Origin: Callorhinus ursinus
Taxonomy: Eukaryota; Chordata; Mammalia; Carnivora; Otariidae
Assembly (NCBI RefSeq): GCF_003265705.1
Contig: NW_020312827.1
Span: forward strand, 15,182,996 to 15,246,995
Length of the DNA: 64,000 nt
Direction of reading: 5' to 3'
The position numbers and the translations under genes are program-made. A model generated the notes under the pieces. It had not been told where the DNA came from. It made no database searches and was given only the letters and a program-made list of their open reading frames with translations. Below are positions 1 to 10,880 of the stretch, piece by piece. Numbering within the stretch: position 1 is the stretch's first letter; each line of letters starts with the position of its first letter.

Positions 1-1
1 T

Positions 2-45
<44 letters not shown>

Positions 46-127
46 TCCTTCCTTCCTTCCTCCCTTCCTCCCTCCCTCCCTTCCTCCCTTCCTCCCTCCT
101 TCCTCCCTTCCTCCCTTCCTCCCTTCT
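1..127. repeat. (TTCT)n / (TTCC)n / (CCCTT)n microsatellite
   Basis: An uninterrupted TTCT tetranucleotide tract passes into TTCC and then CCTCCCTT-type units. It is a pure pyrimidine strand that continues off the left edge of the window. The graded change of unit suggests slippage with C-rich interruptions accumulating at one end. It will be length-polymorphic. Confidence 0.95.
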
Positions 128-508
128 CCATTCTCAGGATGAACCTTCTCCTTGGGTGATGCAGATCTATATTGATAGGGGGGAGGCATCCTTCAAATGA
201 GCCATTAGTGGTCCAGTTTCTCCTCTGATATGACAAGTTGGGTTTTCTTCCATCTTACAGGTTGATGAGATGGGCACAGGATAGAATAGATATTTCAAAA
301 TATGTCTGTCACATCAGAGAAGACCTAGTCAACCTTTTCATGCAGTCACAAACCTCATGCTGGCTCTTCCATTAGGAGGAAAAGAACTAGTAAATAGGTC
401 AATTCCAGAGTTTATTGAGAGCCTGTAGGAAAGTTCTCTTCAGGAGTGTGCCTTGTGGATTTGTAATTTCCATGGCTGTGCCAAATGCATTTAAGATTAT
501 TTACTCTA
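128..508. other. single-copy DNA, nothing recognised
   Basis: Ordinary AT-rich sequence between the microsatellite and the first SINE. No long open frame, repeat or motif was recognised. Confidence 0.5.
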
Positions 509-620
509 CTGGGGCGCCTGGATGGCTCAGTTGGTGGAGCATGTGACTCTTGAACTTGGGGTTGGGTTCAAGCCCCACATCGGGTATAGAGATTACTTAA
601 ACATAAAATCTTTTAAAAAA
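509..620 (+). mobile_element. CAN-SINE, short form
   Basis: tRNA-derived head (ggggcgcctggatggctcag) followed by a shortened body and the ACATAAAATCTTTTAAAAAA tail. It is flanked by a perfect 15-bp target-site duplication, agattatttactcta, at 494-508 and 621-635, so both ends are exact. At about 110 bp it lacks the usual pyrimidine-rich 3' region. It is either a short subfamily or internally deleted. Confidence 0.92.
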
Positions 621-635
621 AGATTATTTACTCTA

Positions 636-1076
636 TTGTGAATAATTTATATTTGCAATAATCAAGGTAAAATTTTTCTTTGTATTCTCTAATCTGAAAT
701 TGTGGAGTGGACAAAGATGCAAAATAGGATGGTTATTTACTTACATGCTAATGATGCCTCAGAATCCTTTAGAGCCCCTAAAGCTGGGCTTTAAGATAGT
801 AATGTCTTATCTAAAATGCAGAATGAAATGGAATGATCATGGGGAGAAAAGGATCAATTCTGCAGACATGAAGTGACAGGTTGGCATGAAGTTGGTGCAA
901 GTAATCTGAGATCTTCAGCAGGCACAGCTGTAGATTTCCTCCCACCTGGTGGAGCAAGATTAGGGTCTCTCTACCTCCGTGGCAAGCCTGGCACCTGATT
1001 ACAAAGAACATTTATAAAAATGGTAAATGTTGCCTTAAATTCTGTGCTATGAATTTTTATTCTTGCTTATTTTTGC
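636..1076. other. single-copy DNA, nothing recognised
   Basis: AT-rich sequence without a recognisable repeat. A 66-codon antisense frame at 811-1011 has no domain or splice context and is treated as chance. Confidence 0.45.
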
Positions 1077-1262
1077 CTTTTTTTTTTTTTTTTAGAAAGA
1101 GCACACACGCATGTGAGCAGGGGGGATGGACAGAGGAAGAGGGAGGGAGAGAGAGAATCTTAAGCAGGCCCAACACGGGGCTCAATCTCATGACCCTGAG
1201 ATCATGACCTGAGCCAATATCAAGAGTCAGACACTTAACCAACTGAGCCACGCAGGTGGCTT
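1077..1262 (-). mobile_element. CAN-SINE (antisense)
   Basis: Begins with a poly-T run (reverse-complemented A tail) and a GA-rich stretch, and ends in the complement of the tRNA-like head (aactgagccacgcaggtggc). The 79-codon frame reading through it on the minus strand is SINE sequence, not a gene. No clean target-site duplication could be read, and the head is diverged. Confidence 0.88.
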
Positions 1263-1587
1263 TTTCTGAATGAGCACTGGCCTTCAGTACCTCCACTGTC
1301 TCTACTCAGTCCATTTTTGGGGTTGGGATGAGAGGTAACAGTTCTTCCAAGACAACTAGAGAGTTCCTGACTTCTACTTCTCTTGGCTGTTTTCAATATC
1401 TCTGTCTCAAGAGATACCCTCAGACCATTCTGTTCTCTTACTAGAGCTGGTTAGAACTCAGATTTCAGTTGACAATGCCAGGTTCGTGAAAGGTAGACAT
1501 CAATTGGCGATTGTATTAAGTCTAAAATTTTACACTAGACATGCGTATGCACATTTACACACATGCACATATAATGCAAGTGTGTGT
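1263..1587. other. single-copy DNA, nothing recognised
   Basis: No repeat signature beyond a short run of alternating purine-pyrimidine (acacatgcacatata) near 1558-1575. Confidence 0.4.
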
Positions 1588-1850
1588 TCAGTTGAGCACT
1601 ATGTAACAGGCATTGTACTAATGCCTAGTAAATGAGTTATAGCAGGGGGTTTAATTAGTTAACATCTGAAAAGCACTTAGTGTGATGCCTAGCCACAGTA
1701 ATGCTTATTGTTGTTACAGAGCAGGAAATGAAAATCTAAGAGGTTAGATAACTTGCCATAGCTGGTGGCTGTGTCATACAACTATTAATTGTTAAGACCC
1801 AGGTATTTTGACTCTATCACATTTTTCTACTCAGTCACTATTCTACAATA
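1588..1850 (-). repeat. MIR/L2-type relic, rearranged
   Basis: The 1718-1800 part reads like antisense MIR (gaaatgaaaatctaagaggtta, then gataacttgcc, then a CA-loss region). The 1590-1640 part resembles the antisense MIR/L2 end (gagcactatgtaacaggcatt). A piece at 1655-1710 looks like the sense MIR 3' end. Two ancient copies probably abut tail to tail. Confidence 0.4.
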
Positions 1851-2178
1851 AAATGTTTATTGTACTTTGAGAAAAATAAGCACACTCCTAAGCATAGGTC
1901 AATAGTGGGTGTGGGGACTCTTTTAAGTAATTATATATTCATTCTAGATCTCCATTTATACATTTTCTAATGTTATTGTTGGTTAGCTGGTGATCAGGTT
2001 TAGGAGAAGTAGGAAGATGGTCCCTGATGGATCTGCCAATGGCGCCTGGAGTAATCTTTGTGAAATGGGACACAAGGGTGATTTGAATAATTTGAACTGA
2101 AGCTTAGGAGATAGGTTAAAATAAGGGACACAGAAGGAAAGAAAAAAGTAGTAAAGGGATAACATGGTGAGGTGGGAT

Positions 2179-2567
2179 TTTTTTTTCTTTTTTTTTTTGG
2201 TTTCAGAGGTAGAATTTAGTGATTCACCAGTTGCATATAACACCCAGTGCTCATTAATTACATCGTGTGCCCACCCAACTATCCCTTCCCCCCACCCACC
2301 TCCCCTCTAGCAACCCTCAGTTTGTTCTCTATAGTTAAGAGTCTCTTATGGTTTGCCTCCCTCTCTGTCTTTATCTAATTTTATTTTTCCTTCCCTTCTC
2401 TTATGTTCATCTGGTTTGTTTCTTAAATTTCACATACGAGTGAAATCCTATGGTATTGGTCTTTCTCTGACTGACTTGTTTCGCTCAGCGTAATACCCTC
2501 TAGTTCCATCCACATCATCGCAAATGGCAAGATTTCATTCTTTTTTGATGGCTGAGTATTATTCAGT

Positions 2568-2617
<50 letters not shown>

Positions 2618-2849
2618 ACATCTTCTTTATCCATTCATCTGTTGATGGACATCCAGGCTGTTTTCATAGTTTGGCTACTGTGGACATTGCTGCTATAACA
2701 TTGGGGTACACGTGACCCTTTGAATCACTGTTTGTATCCTTTGGATAAATACCTGGCAGTGTAATTGCTCGGTCGTAGGGTAGCTCTATTTTCAACTTTT
2801 TGAGGAACTTCCATACTGTTTTCCAGAGTGGCTGCAGCAGTTTGCATTC
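2179..2849 (-). mobile_element. L1 retrotransposon, 5'-truncated, antisense
   Basis: The complement of the 3' end of an L1. It begins at a T-rich tail at 2179, carries the 3' UTR motif cacccagtgctcattaatta, then antisense ORF2 C-terminal sequence including the stretch that normally encodes an EYYSA-like motif (gatggctgagtattattcag). A perfect 11-bp duplication, tgaggtgggat, at 2168-2178 and 2850-2860 fixes both ends. ORF2 is far from intact. The frame at 2524-2715 on the plus strand is the antisense of this element plus the TA repeat. Confidence 0.93.
2571..2614. repeat. (TA)n microsatellite inside L1
   Basis: About 22 uninterrupted TA dinucleotides inside the antisense L1, at the position where ORF2 normally has a short TATATACAATGG run. 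The repeat therefore grew after or during insertion. Confidence 0.95.
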
Positions 2850-2864
2850 TGAGGTGGGATCTTG

Positions 2865-3105
2865 GAGTGCTTAAGAGCATGTGTGCCATCTCGCATCAGA
2901 CTGGTAAAGTTCAAATCCTACCTCTGCCACTTTCTAGCTTTGTGATCTTTGTCATCTTATTCAACCTCTCTGAGCTTTGGTTTCCTTACCTGTAGAATGA
3001 GGAGAGTAATAACATTCACCTCATAGGTTTATTGTAAAGATTTAGTGAGTTACTAGACATAGAGCACTTGCCTGGTGCACAGTAGACACTCAATATAGTA
3101 ATAAC
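2865..3105 (+). repeat. MIR SINE, near full length
   Basis: The order of MIR blocks is clear: gttcaaatcctacctctgcc, acttTCTAGCTTTGTGA, the cctctctgagctttggtttc block, gtagaatgaggag, cctcataggtttattgtaaag and a tail resembling cacagtagacactcaatata. Moderately diverged, as expected for this ancient family. Confidence 0.88.
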
Positions 3106-3689
3106 CTATCCTGTTGATTTTCCATTATATGTCTTTGCAAAGTTTTGGAATATATTGTGGGGGAAGTTTAGTGTCAACTCACCATGGAAAATGTGTGTGA
3201 TGATATGGTAGCTTTTGATTTTAAGGCGGTACGTAAATTGGGCTGGGTAATGGGAGTGGAAAACCAGCCAGCTGAAAATGAAACATCATTAGCTCTATGC
3301 ATGTCTGGGAGGGGTGTCTCTGTGCAGCCACTAACTCCAAGAGCTGCTTCAGCTGAAAAGCACAGTGAAAGCAGTGATGGTTCGAGGCACCAGGACTGTG
3401 AGAGACCAAAGGGCCTGGCAACCATCCACATGGAAGGAAATCACACTTGCCAACATCCCCTCTCTTGAGACAGTCTTACAAGGAGCACTACTGCTTATCT
3501 GGGAGTTATCACACACCTAAGGGTTGCTCTCAAAACTCCCTTGGGTCTGTTGGTAGTTAGAGATAGAATCTTGCATCTTAAACCCTGAGTCTTATCAGTC
3601 TCTATGGTAGTGAAGCTAAACTTTATTTACAAATATTTAAAACTGATTGATCATTAATTTGAATGCCTTTCCTTGACAGTTTGTTTTAA
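3106..3689. other. single-copy DNA with overlapping chance frames
   Basis: Contains open frames on both strands between 3174 and 3468 (94 codons on plus, 85 and 66 on minus). No domain, signal peptide or flanking AG/GT splice pair supports them, and the predicted proteins have no recognisable composition. Treated as non-coding. Confidence 0.45.
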
Positions 3690-3880
3690 GGCAGTAGCGC
3701 TCAATTGTGTGATTTATGTCAGAATCACAATGAAGAGTATGAAACATCCCTTGGGAATTTTTTTAGAAATGCTTATCTCCTGGCCTGACCTAGCCCTAAA
3801 GAATAAGAACTCTCAGAGGGAAAGGTCTGAATTTGTATATTCTGAAAGAACTCCGTGTGTGATTTGATGCCACAGTGCTT
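3690..3880 (+). repeat. hAT/MER5-like DNA transposon relic
   Basis: Shares the recognisable order of MER5-type elements: tgtcagaatcac near the 5' end, a gggaatttttttagaaatgc block, ctcctggcctgacc, a tctgaatttgtatattctga block and a terminal gtgattTGATGC. Terminal inverted repeats are eroded. Assignment to MER5 as opposed to a related Charlie relic is uncertain. Confidence 0.5.
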
Positions 3881-4239
3881 CCACTGCTAAGTGCTTTACT
3901 TTGCCTTGACATTTTATTCCTTTTAGAAAGACCCAGGTGGAGACAATCTGGTAAGCCTCAATTGAGTTTGAACACCTTCTAAAATGTTTTAGTGCCAGAA
4001 GATTGAGTCTTCTTGAGTTGGCTAGAAACAGGACAATTTATGAGGAGCTGGATTCTATTGTTCTGATTTATGGCGCCATTATGGAGACTTGGTCCTTTGG
4101 GATAAATGTCTGACCTCCAGTGACTGCCAAGGGCTTTGGAAAGTGAGAGAAATTTTCCGAGGAGCTGTTGGAACCTTGAGTCAGAGGCCAAAATTTACTC
4201 TTCTTTACATAGCTCTTCCATCCCAAGCAGGGTGGCAAC

Positions 4240-4390
4240 TGGCAAGACACTCATCTTCTTTGAGTTTCTGTTTCAGCGTTTCTGGATTGGCACAAAACTT
4301 ACTGCAGAGGGGTTGTTGTAAAAATTAAATGAGGGCAAATAAAGGATGCGCACAGCTTGCATATTAGTGGTAAACAATATTACTTTTCTC
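4240..4390 (+). repeat. MIR fragment (3' half)
   Basis: The tttgagtttctgtttcagcg block, a short gap, then ggttgttgtaaaaattaaatg and a tail. Reads like a degraded MIR 3' half. Confidence 0.45.
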
Positions 4391-5599
4391 CCTTCTTCAC
4401 CTACTACCTCTTTTTCCTCCTGTACAATTTGTTCATTATTAAACATAGTGTCCAGCAGTCACTAACCTGCCTAACTAATTCACAGTAGTTCCCAAGTGCC
4501 AAAGTAGTTCCCATTATCAGTACTGAGCTTGTGCTTTGCATTCTGATGGTCCCCACAATTCACTTGGGTATTTTCTATCCGTCAGTGGTTTAGAAACCCG
4601 TGGTTTGAAACTATATGAATGTTGCAAGTAGGACTTTGAATGAATCTGTTCAAATTCCTGAATTCACTTCTTCATGGCTCCCTTGTATTCTTGACGGTTG
4701 TTTTAGTCCTGTAAACCCCTGCTGTCAGACCCTTGCTAACTTCCAGGAGAAGTCACCAAGAGCACTTCCTTACTTTATAAAGAAGACTTGCCTGGTAAAG
4801 GGAAAAATATGATGTCACATTGTGGCTGCCCTCCACGAGCCTCTTCTCCACAGCCTTCTTGCTCGCACTCCTCATGAGTCTGTGTTCCCCATATCAGCCT
4901 CGCTCCCAATTCACCATGGACCCCCGGGGAAACAGAGTCCAACAGTCTTGGTTGTACATCTTGATGCACTTGTGTTCTTGAAGATGCCAAGTCTTGCAAT
5001 GATCAAAGGGTGAAAACTGATAAATACTCCTGAATCAGGAGCCTCTTGAGCCCTCTCATTTCTACAGATATAAAGATCTGGAAAGATTATTAGTGCCTGT
5101 GAGAATTTAGAATCATTGCTAGGAGAACTTTTTGAATACAAATTCCTGCCCTCTTGGTTCTGTCTGCATTTCTGTTTACCACTTAGTACACTGAGAAAGC
5201 AGACAGATCCTCATAGCTTGAGGGCCAAGAAAGAGTTAGTTTTCTCATTTTTCATACTGGGGAGAATTGAATAATCAGCGGTCCTAAATCCCCGCTCCCC
5301 ACATGCCTCGTTCTGTACCCGCAGTGACTTTCAAGATTGCATTCTATCATAATTATTAGCCTTAATCTTGTCCACATGTTTGGTCTTTCCAGGAGGCAGG
5401 TGAACTTTCATAGAGGAGTGGAGTGTGACTTTCATCCTAAGGAACTAGATTTTTCTTTTTTAAACATTGACGTGTTTCTCCTGAACCGAAGACACACGAA
5501 TTAAGGAAGTCGCCATTTGGCCCCCCTCTCTTCCTCACTGATGCACTCCCCCTCCTCCTTTTCCCTGTTTTCCTCAATTATTTAAGCAGATTTATCCCA
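4391..5599. other. single-copy DNA, nothing recognised
   Basis: About 1.2 kb without a firm repeat assignment. Short open frames lie on both strands at 4615-5141, but none has domain content or a splice context. A CT-rich patch occurs near 5520-5575. Confidence 0.45.
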
Positions 5600-5750
5600 A
5601 TGTGCCAAAGAGAGACTCGGGTTCTTTAAGTTCAAATTCTGGCTCTGCAGCCTATTAGCTCTGTAGCTTGGGGCAGGCCATCTTTCTCTCTCTCTGATGT
5701 GGTTTCTTCATGGTTAAATGAGGATAAGAAGTTTTGCCTATGTAAGTGTG
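5600..5750 (+). repeat. MIR fragment
   Basis: Recognisable MIR 5' half: aagttcaaattctggctctg, cctattagctctgtagcttg, a pyrimidine block, then ggtttcttcatggttaaatg and aggataag. Confidence 0.72.
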
Positions 5751-5769
5751 GTCAGATGGCTACACGTTC

Positions 5770-6235
5770 CGACCTATGAACCCCTTTCTTCTAGAGTAAT
5801 TGAACTGTGCGTTCTTAGTTAGGCATTTGACCTTCCGGAATACAGACTGCATTTTTCAGCTTTCCTTGCAATTAAATGTGGCCATATAATGAAATTCTGA
5901 ACAGTAGAATACAAGGAGAAGTGGTATGTGCAACTTAGCGGATGTGTCTTTAAAGGCAGCAGCCATGTCCTTTTCCTTTCTTCTTCTCTTTTCTGCCGAG
6001 TACAGGATGGAATGCATGGAATAAACTGGGAACAGCCATGTTGAAACCTGATGAAAGGAGGTTATGGTGGATGGGCTGGTTCAGCGCTCCATGGTTTCGG
6101 GACCCAAGACCGTTCTGTGTTGTTGCTCAGCCATGTACGGCATCACATTATTATGTGCTATTTCCTTGGTCATCCTTAACAGTTGCTGAAATAAACTTGT
6201 TTACTTTTTGTTTGCTTTTAAATTCTTACCTCACT
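5770..6235 (+). repeat. ancient LTR-like interspersed repeat, family uncertain
   Basis: The internal order ttaaatgtggccatataatg, agaagtggtatgtgcaactt, a pyrimidine-rich block, gaatgcatggaataaa, aacagccatgttga and an AATAAA signal near 6189 resembles an old mammalian interspersed repeat with an LTR-like 3' end. The stretch at 59675-60225 has the same layout. I cannot name the family. The short frame at 6038-6244 lies inside it. Confidence 0.5.
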
Positions 6236-6244
6236 GGAATTTAA

Positions 6245-6326
6245 GAGAAATCTGACTTGTTCACCACTGTGTTCCAAGTACATAGACAGTGGTTGGAACA
6301 CAGTAGGTATTAAACATTGATTGGAT
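6245..6326 (+). repeat. L2 LINE 3' end
   Basis: ttgttcaccactgtgttcc, a cagtggttggaacacagtag block and a tail leading into a GAAT repeat match the characteristic L2 3' terminus. Confidence 0.72.
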
Positions 6327-6352
6327 AAATGAATGAATGAATGAATGAATGA
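6327..6352. repeat. (GAAT)n microsatellite
   Basis: Six consecutive TGAA units directly following the L2 3' end. L2 elements end in this tetranucleotide, so it is the tail or an expansion of it. Confidence 0.9.
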
Positions 6353-6560
6353 GTGGTGGATAAGCAGCAGTCAACTTCAGGGGGTTGCAAGCCTAGTGGG
6401 GGCCAGTAGCAGTCACTGGCAGGAAAACGCCAAGTCCTACTGGGTGGCATGGAAGAGCACCAGTGGGTGGCGGTATCCAGTGGAGTGGTGGTGGCCACCA
6501 TCAGGAAAAGATGTGGCAGGCAAGTAGCAGATGAGACCAAGGGCCATGACTGGATGTGAT
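6353..6560. repeat. G-rich degenerate CAGT/GGTGG tract
   Basis: A run rich in GGTGG and CAGT words (ccagtagcagtcactggcag; ccagtgggtggcggtatcc; gagtggtggtggccacc). It looks like a decayed minisatellite or cryptically simple DNA. Frames on both strands here (6345-6527, 6310-6606) reflect composition, not coding. Confidence 0.4.
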
Positions 6561-7909
6561 GAAGCAGTGGCACATTAATTTTAGTGGTAGATTTATTTGT
6601 GAACACATTTAAAATATCTCCTAGAATATACAGACATACTGGATGGGTAGAGAGAGGGAGCTTTGCATAGGGTGCACATTCTGTGTCACTTGATAATCCA
6701 TTAAAATTTGAATTATTGTTGCTTTTCTGAAGTCATTTGTACTCATTGGCTGGTGATTAGTGGACACTTGAGTTAGAACCTTCATAATCTATGGCTTTAA
6801 AGATAAAAGTCAGTTTTGTTGCTGTCTATACTTTGCTGAATGCTAGATCCTTAAAATGCCTTGTTTTACCTTATATCTTGCTCCTATTTTCCTTAAAACC
6901 CTGCATGCTCCTTCCTCACACATCTTAGAGGTGGGTCAGAGGTTCATTAAAATTGTCTACTTTATTTGCCTCTGGTTTCTCCAATTCATTAATCTCAGGA
7001 CTCAACCTTTTCGTTAAATGTGCCCTTTGCCTTTGGGTTATCTGATTCACGTGAGTCACAGAGATAATTTACGGGTAATATATGTTTTGTCTGACTCAGC
7101 TTCAGGTGTCTGAAGTGACCCACAGGGCAGTGGTGTGTATACTGTGTGTGGGAGGAAAGCAGAGATAAGATGCTCTTTGAGGAATTATAAAGTATAATAA
7201 ATTATTTTGTGCTTCACCTGACTTCCTCTCCATCCGTGCTCCAATATCATCATGTGAAGAGTAGGGGAAGAGAGGACGGGAGGGAGGTATAGGCATTTAT
7301 GAATAATATTATTTAGTTCACTTTAAATAATGCACAAGAAGTGCTGCCAAAGCTTGAACTGAGAAAAGGAGATACAAAAGGCAGCTGTGGCCACAGTGCA
7401 TTGAGAATTTGGAAATTTGGAATAAGTTGCGGACAAAAGAGTCAGGGGAAGAATCTGTTGTGAATAAAATGGCAATAGGAGACTGGTTGACTGTAAAAAC
7501 ATGTAGAAAATTAGGAAAAAATGTTGCTTGAAGGGGGATCCACTTTATTGTTCAATATTATTAGCACACAGATTTTTACAAATTCCTCTTACCTAAATAT
7601 AGGAGAAAGAGATTGCTCCTTAAAACCCTTAGAAGTGTCTGGCATTAATTTTCTTGATGCCGCTGTGTGTTTGGGATTCTCCATCTTCAATAAATCTGTC
7701 TGGAAGTGGGCCATTGTACTTTTGGATTTTCTCTTCTGAAAAGTGTTTCTTGACCTCTTGGTGCAGGAGAAAGAAGTATGGTGTTTTTGAAAGAAAAATA
7801 AGGCTAATATGACTCTTGAATCCAGATTGCCTCAGGCATTTGTAAAGACTCATGGATTTGTCTGGTGCTAGAAGGAGCAACAGAAATCATACAAAACAAT
7901 CCACTTGGT
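6561..7909. other. single-copy DNA
   Basis: About 1.35 kb, AT-rich, with no recognisable repeat. Short frames at 7102-7296, 7521-7739 and 7629-7880 have no domain features. The 6690-6850 part is rich in ATTA and TAAT words, but less strikingly than the blocks flagged elsewhere. Confidence 0.45.
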
Positions 7910-8015
7910 TTTTTTAGGTGACGAATTCAGAGGTTAAGTGACTTAACCCATCATTGTGTAGTTAACTACCCATTAGGTTTCAAGCTCAGAATGAGGCCTC
8001 TGCCTTTTGAAAATC
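7910..8015 (-). repeat. MIR fragment (antisense)
   Basis: Antisense MIR core: cagaggttaagtgacttaac, the accca-tca block, then a stretch ending in ctcagaatgaggcctctgcc. Confidence 0.55.
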
Positions 8016-8029
8016 CTACCTATTTTTGT

Positions 8030-9935
8030 TTATTTATTTTTATATACTTAAGATGTATAATTTGATGATTTGATACATGTATATGTTGTGAAATAATCAC
8101 TATAATTAACCTAATTAACATATCTGTCACCTCACATAGTTACCTTGTGTGTGTGTGTGTGTGTGTGTGTGTGGTGAGAACACTTAGGATCTAGCTTCTT
8201 GGCAAATGTCTAATATACGGCACAATATTTTTACCTACAATCACCATTCTATAGATTAGATCTCTAGATCTTTTTGTGTAACTGAAAATTTATACTCCTT
8301 AATCAACATGTCCCTTTTTTCCCTCTCCTGAGCCCTGGTAACCTCCATTCCACTCTCTGCCTTTATGAGTTTGATAATTCCAGATTCCACATATAAATGA
8401 GATCATACAGTATTTGTCTTTCTGTGTTTGGCTTATTTCATTTAGCATGAGTGTCCTTCAGATCCATCCATGTATTGCAAATGGTAGAATTTCCTTTTTC
8501 TGTAAGCCTGAATAGTATTCCATTGTGTGTATAATACCACATTTAAAAAATCTATTTATCTGTTGATAGATGTTTGCATTGTTTCCATATCTTGGCTAAT
8601 GTAAAAAATGCTGCAGCAAATATGGAAATCCAAGTATCTCTTTGAGATTTTAATTTAATTCCTTTCAACAATACCCAGAAGGGGGATTGTTGAATCATAT
8701 AGTAATTCTATTTTTAAATTTTTTGAGGAACCTCTATACTTTTTCAATAATGGTTGTACCAATTTACACTCCCACCAACACTGTGCCAGCGTTCCCTATT
8801 CTCCACATCCTTGCGAATGCTTGCTATCTTTAAAAAAACAGTCATCCTAATAGGTGTGTGGTGATATCTCATTGTGGTTTTGATTTGCATCTTCCTGATG
8901 ATTCAAGATACGTATTTTTATATACCTGTTGACCATTTGTATGTCTCCTTCAGAAAAATGTCTATTCATGTCCTTTGATCCTTTAAAAAATTGGGTTGTT
9001 TGTCCGTTTATTACTATTGAGTTGTAGGAGTTTCTTACACATTTTGCATATTAACCTCTTATCAGAGATATGGCTTGCAAATATTTTGAATCATTATGTA
9101 GGTTACCTTTTCCTTTTGTTGATTATTTCCTTTGCAGTGCAGAGAAGTTTTAGTTTGATGTAGTACCACTTGAATATTTTTGCTTTTGTTGCCTACGCTT
9201 TTGGTATCATATCCAAAAAATTGTTGTCAAAACCAGTGTCAAGGAGATTTTTCTTTATGTTTTCTTCTAGGAATTTTAGGCTTTAAGGCCGTACATTTAA
9301 ATCTTTAAGCATTGTGAGTTGATTTTTTTGTGTATGTTCTGAGATAAGCATCCAATTTCATTATTTCACATGCACATATTCAGTTTTTCCAACAGTACTT
9401 ATTGAGGAGATTGTCTTTTCCTCATTGGGTATTCCTGGCACCTTTGTCAATGATTAGTTGATCATAAAGGTATTGGTTTATTTCTGGGCTCTCTATTCTG
9501 TTCTATTGGTCTGTGAGTTTATACCATACTGTTTTGATTACTATAGCTTTGTAATATAATTAGAAATCAGAAGTGTAATGCCTCCAGCTTTGTTCTTCTC
9601 CTCAAGTTTCCCTTGGCTATTTGGGGTCTTCTGTGGTCCATATGAATTTTAGAAGTGTCTTTTCTATTTCTGTGAAAAATGCCATTAGAATTTGATAGGG
9701 ATTTTACTGAAGCTGTAGATCACTTTGGAGAGTATGGACATTTTAGTAATGTTAATTCTTCTCACCCATGAGCATGAAATAACTTTCTATTTATTTATGT
9801 CTCTTCAACTTCTTTCACCAATGTTTTATAGTTTTTAGTGTACAGATCTTTCACCTCATCGGTTAAATTTACTTCTAAGTAATTTATTCTTTCTGGTGCT
9901 ATTGTCAATGGGATGGTTTTCTTAGTTTTTTATGG
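8030..9935 (-). mobile_element. L1 retrotransposon, antisense, old
   Basis: The left end is the complement of an L1 3' UTR (tgatacatgtatatgttgtg; atcactataattaac). From about 8450 it is antisense ORF2 (ccttcagatccatccatgta; tcccaccaacactgtgccag; cttatcagagatatggcttg; gtctgtgagtttataccatac). About 1.9 kb remains, and 5' truncation lies near 9935. Many substitutions and stops make it a dead, older copy. No duplication was found. Confidence 0.92.
8146..8173. repeat. (GT)n microsatellite inside L1 3' UTR
   Basis: About 14 TG units within the L1 3' UTR. The related L1 3' UTR at 41170-41590 has only a short TG run at the same place (near 41333). Confidence 0.95.
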
Positions 9936-10544
9936 ACTCATTCATTGTTAGTTGTACAATGGTAAGCACAGCTGTCTTTCTACCTAGTCTTATAACTTGA
10001 ATTTTCCACCAAATGTCTGATAGGAATGGTACAAAGAGAAAGTGAACATGGAAAACCTTCTCATGCATATTTTGGTATGTAACAACCCAGCACCAAAAAA
10101 GTATGGTTGCAGAGAAATAGCCCAAGAAAACTTTATTGGGAAGTCCTAGGCCCCCCTTGGGGTTATGAACACTTTTTTCCTGACATATCAAGAATTTATA
10201 AAACTCTAGTTATTTTTTTTAGGTCAAGCATGCATCTTTTCATGACTTCTAGAGTATAAACACTTTAAACAGATTACCTTTATAAATAAGACTACTCTGT
10301 CTTCTGTAGACTCTGAAGTAACAATGGGATCTCCACAAATGTAATACAATTAACTCTCTTTGCCTTATATTTTTATTGATTTGTTTCCTGATAAATCAAT
10401 TGTATATCAGTTGCTGCTGTGCATCCTAATCATCATGAAATCACCATGGTTACTGAGTTCTTACTATACAATGTATAGGAAAGTAAAAAGGAAAAATGGA
10501 ACAAAGCAAGCATTTGTTGAAAACATTTAAGATGGGCATTTTTG
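9936..10544. other. single-copy DNA, nothing recognised
   Basis: Follows the L1 truncation point. An 89-codon antisense frame at 9922-10191 starts here and runs into the L1. It has no domain and is treated as chance. Confidence 0.4.
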
Positions 10545-10730
10545 TTCCCTCATTGAATAAATGCTTCCAGGTCCTGTGCCAACAGTTGAGGATACCTCAA
10601 TAAGGTATCCTTATAAGGTATCCTGAATAAGTCAGTTGTGGCTCCTCCTTTGTTGAACTTACTATTTTGTGTGGATCACAGGCATTGCATAAGTAAAGTA
10701 AAGCCATTGTGATGAAAAGGGAAGAATATT
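10545..10730 (-). repeat. L2 LINE 3' end (antisense)
   Basis: cattgaataaatgcttcc, a gtcctgtgccaacagttgagg block and gttgaacttactattttgtg follow the antisense L2 3' order. A short local duplication (10600-10624) interrupts it. Confidence 0.6.
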
Positions 10731-10739
10731 TGAAAACCA

Positions 10740-10880
10740 AAAAATATATAATTTTTTATGTATTTTATAGATTAGAAAGCCAAGGCTCAAGTAAGCTAAG
10801 AACCTTGTTCAAGAGATAATTTTAAATCGAGCTCTGTCTCCTCTCCTCACCCCTAGCATTTCCACTTTGCCATGTTTGAG
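10740..10880 (-). repeat. MIR fragment (antisense)
   Basis: attagaaagccaaggctcaag, a taagaaccttgttcaag block and a gagctctgtctcctctcctc tail match antisense MIR. Confidence 0.65.

Noticed and set aside
1057..1296. Proteins with a VAQLVK-like start (also at 24570, 26812, 34280, 52235, 58877)
   Set aside because: This is the tRNA-derived SINE head translated in one frame, a frequent false gene call in carnivores.
6327..6352. An insertion-type terminal duplication in the GAAT run
   Set aside because: It is the natural L2 3' tail, not a target duplication.
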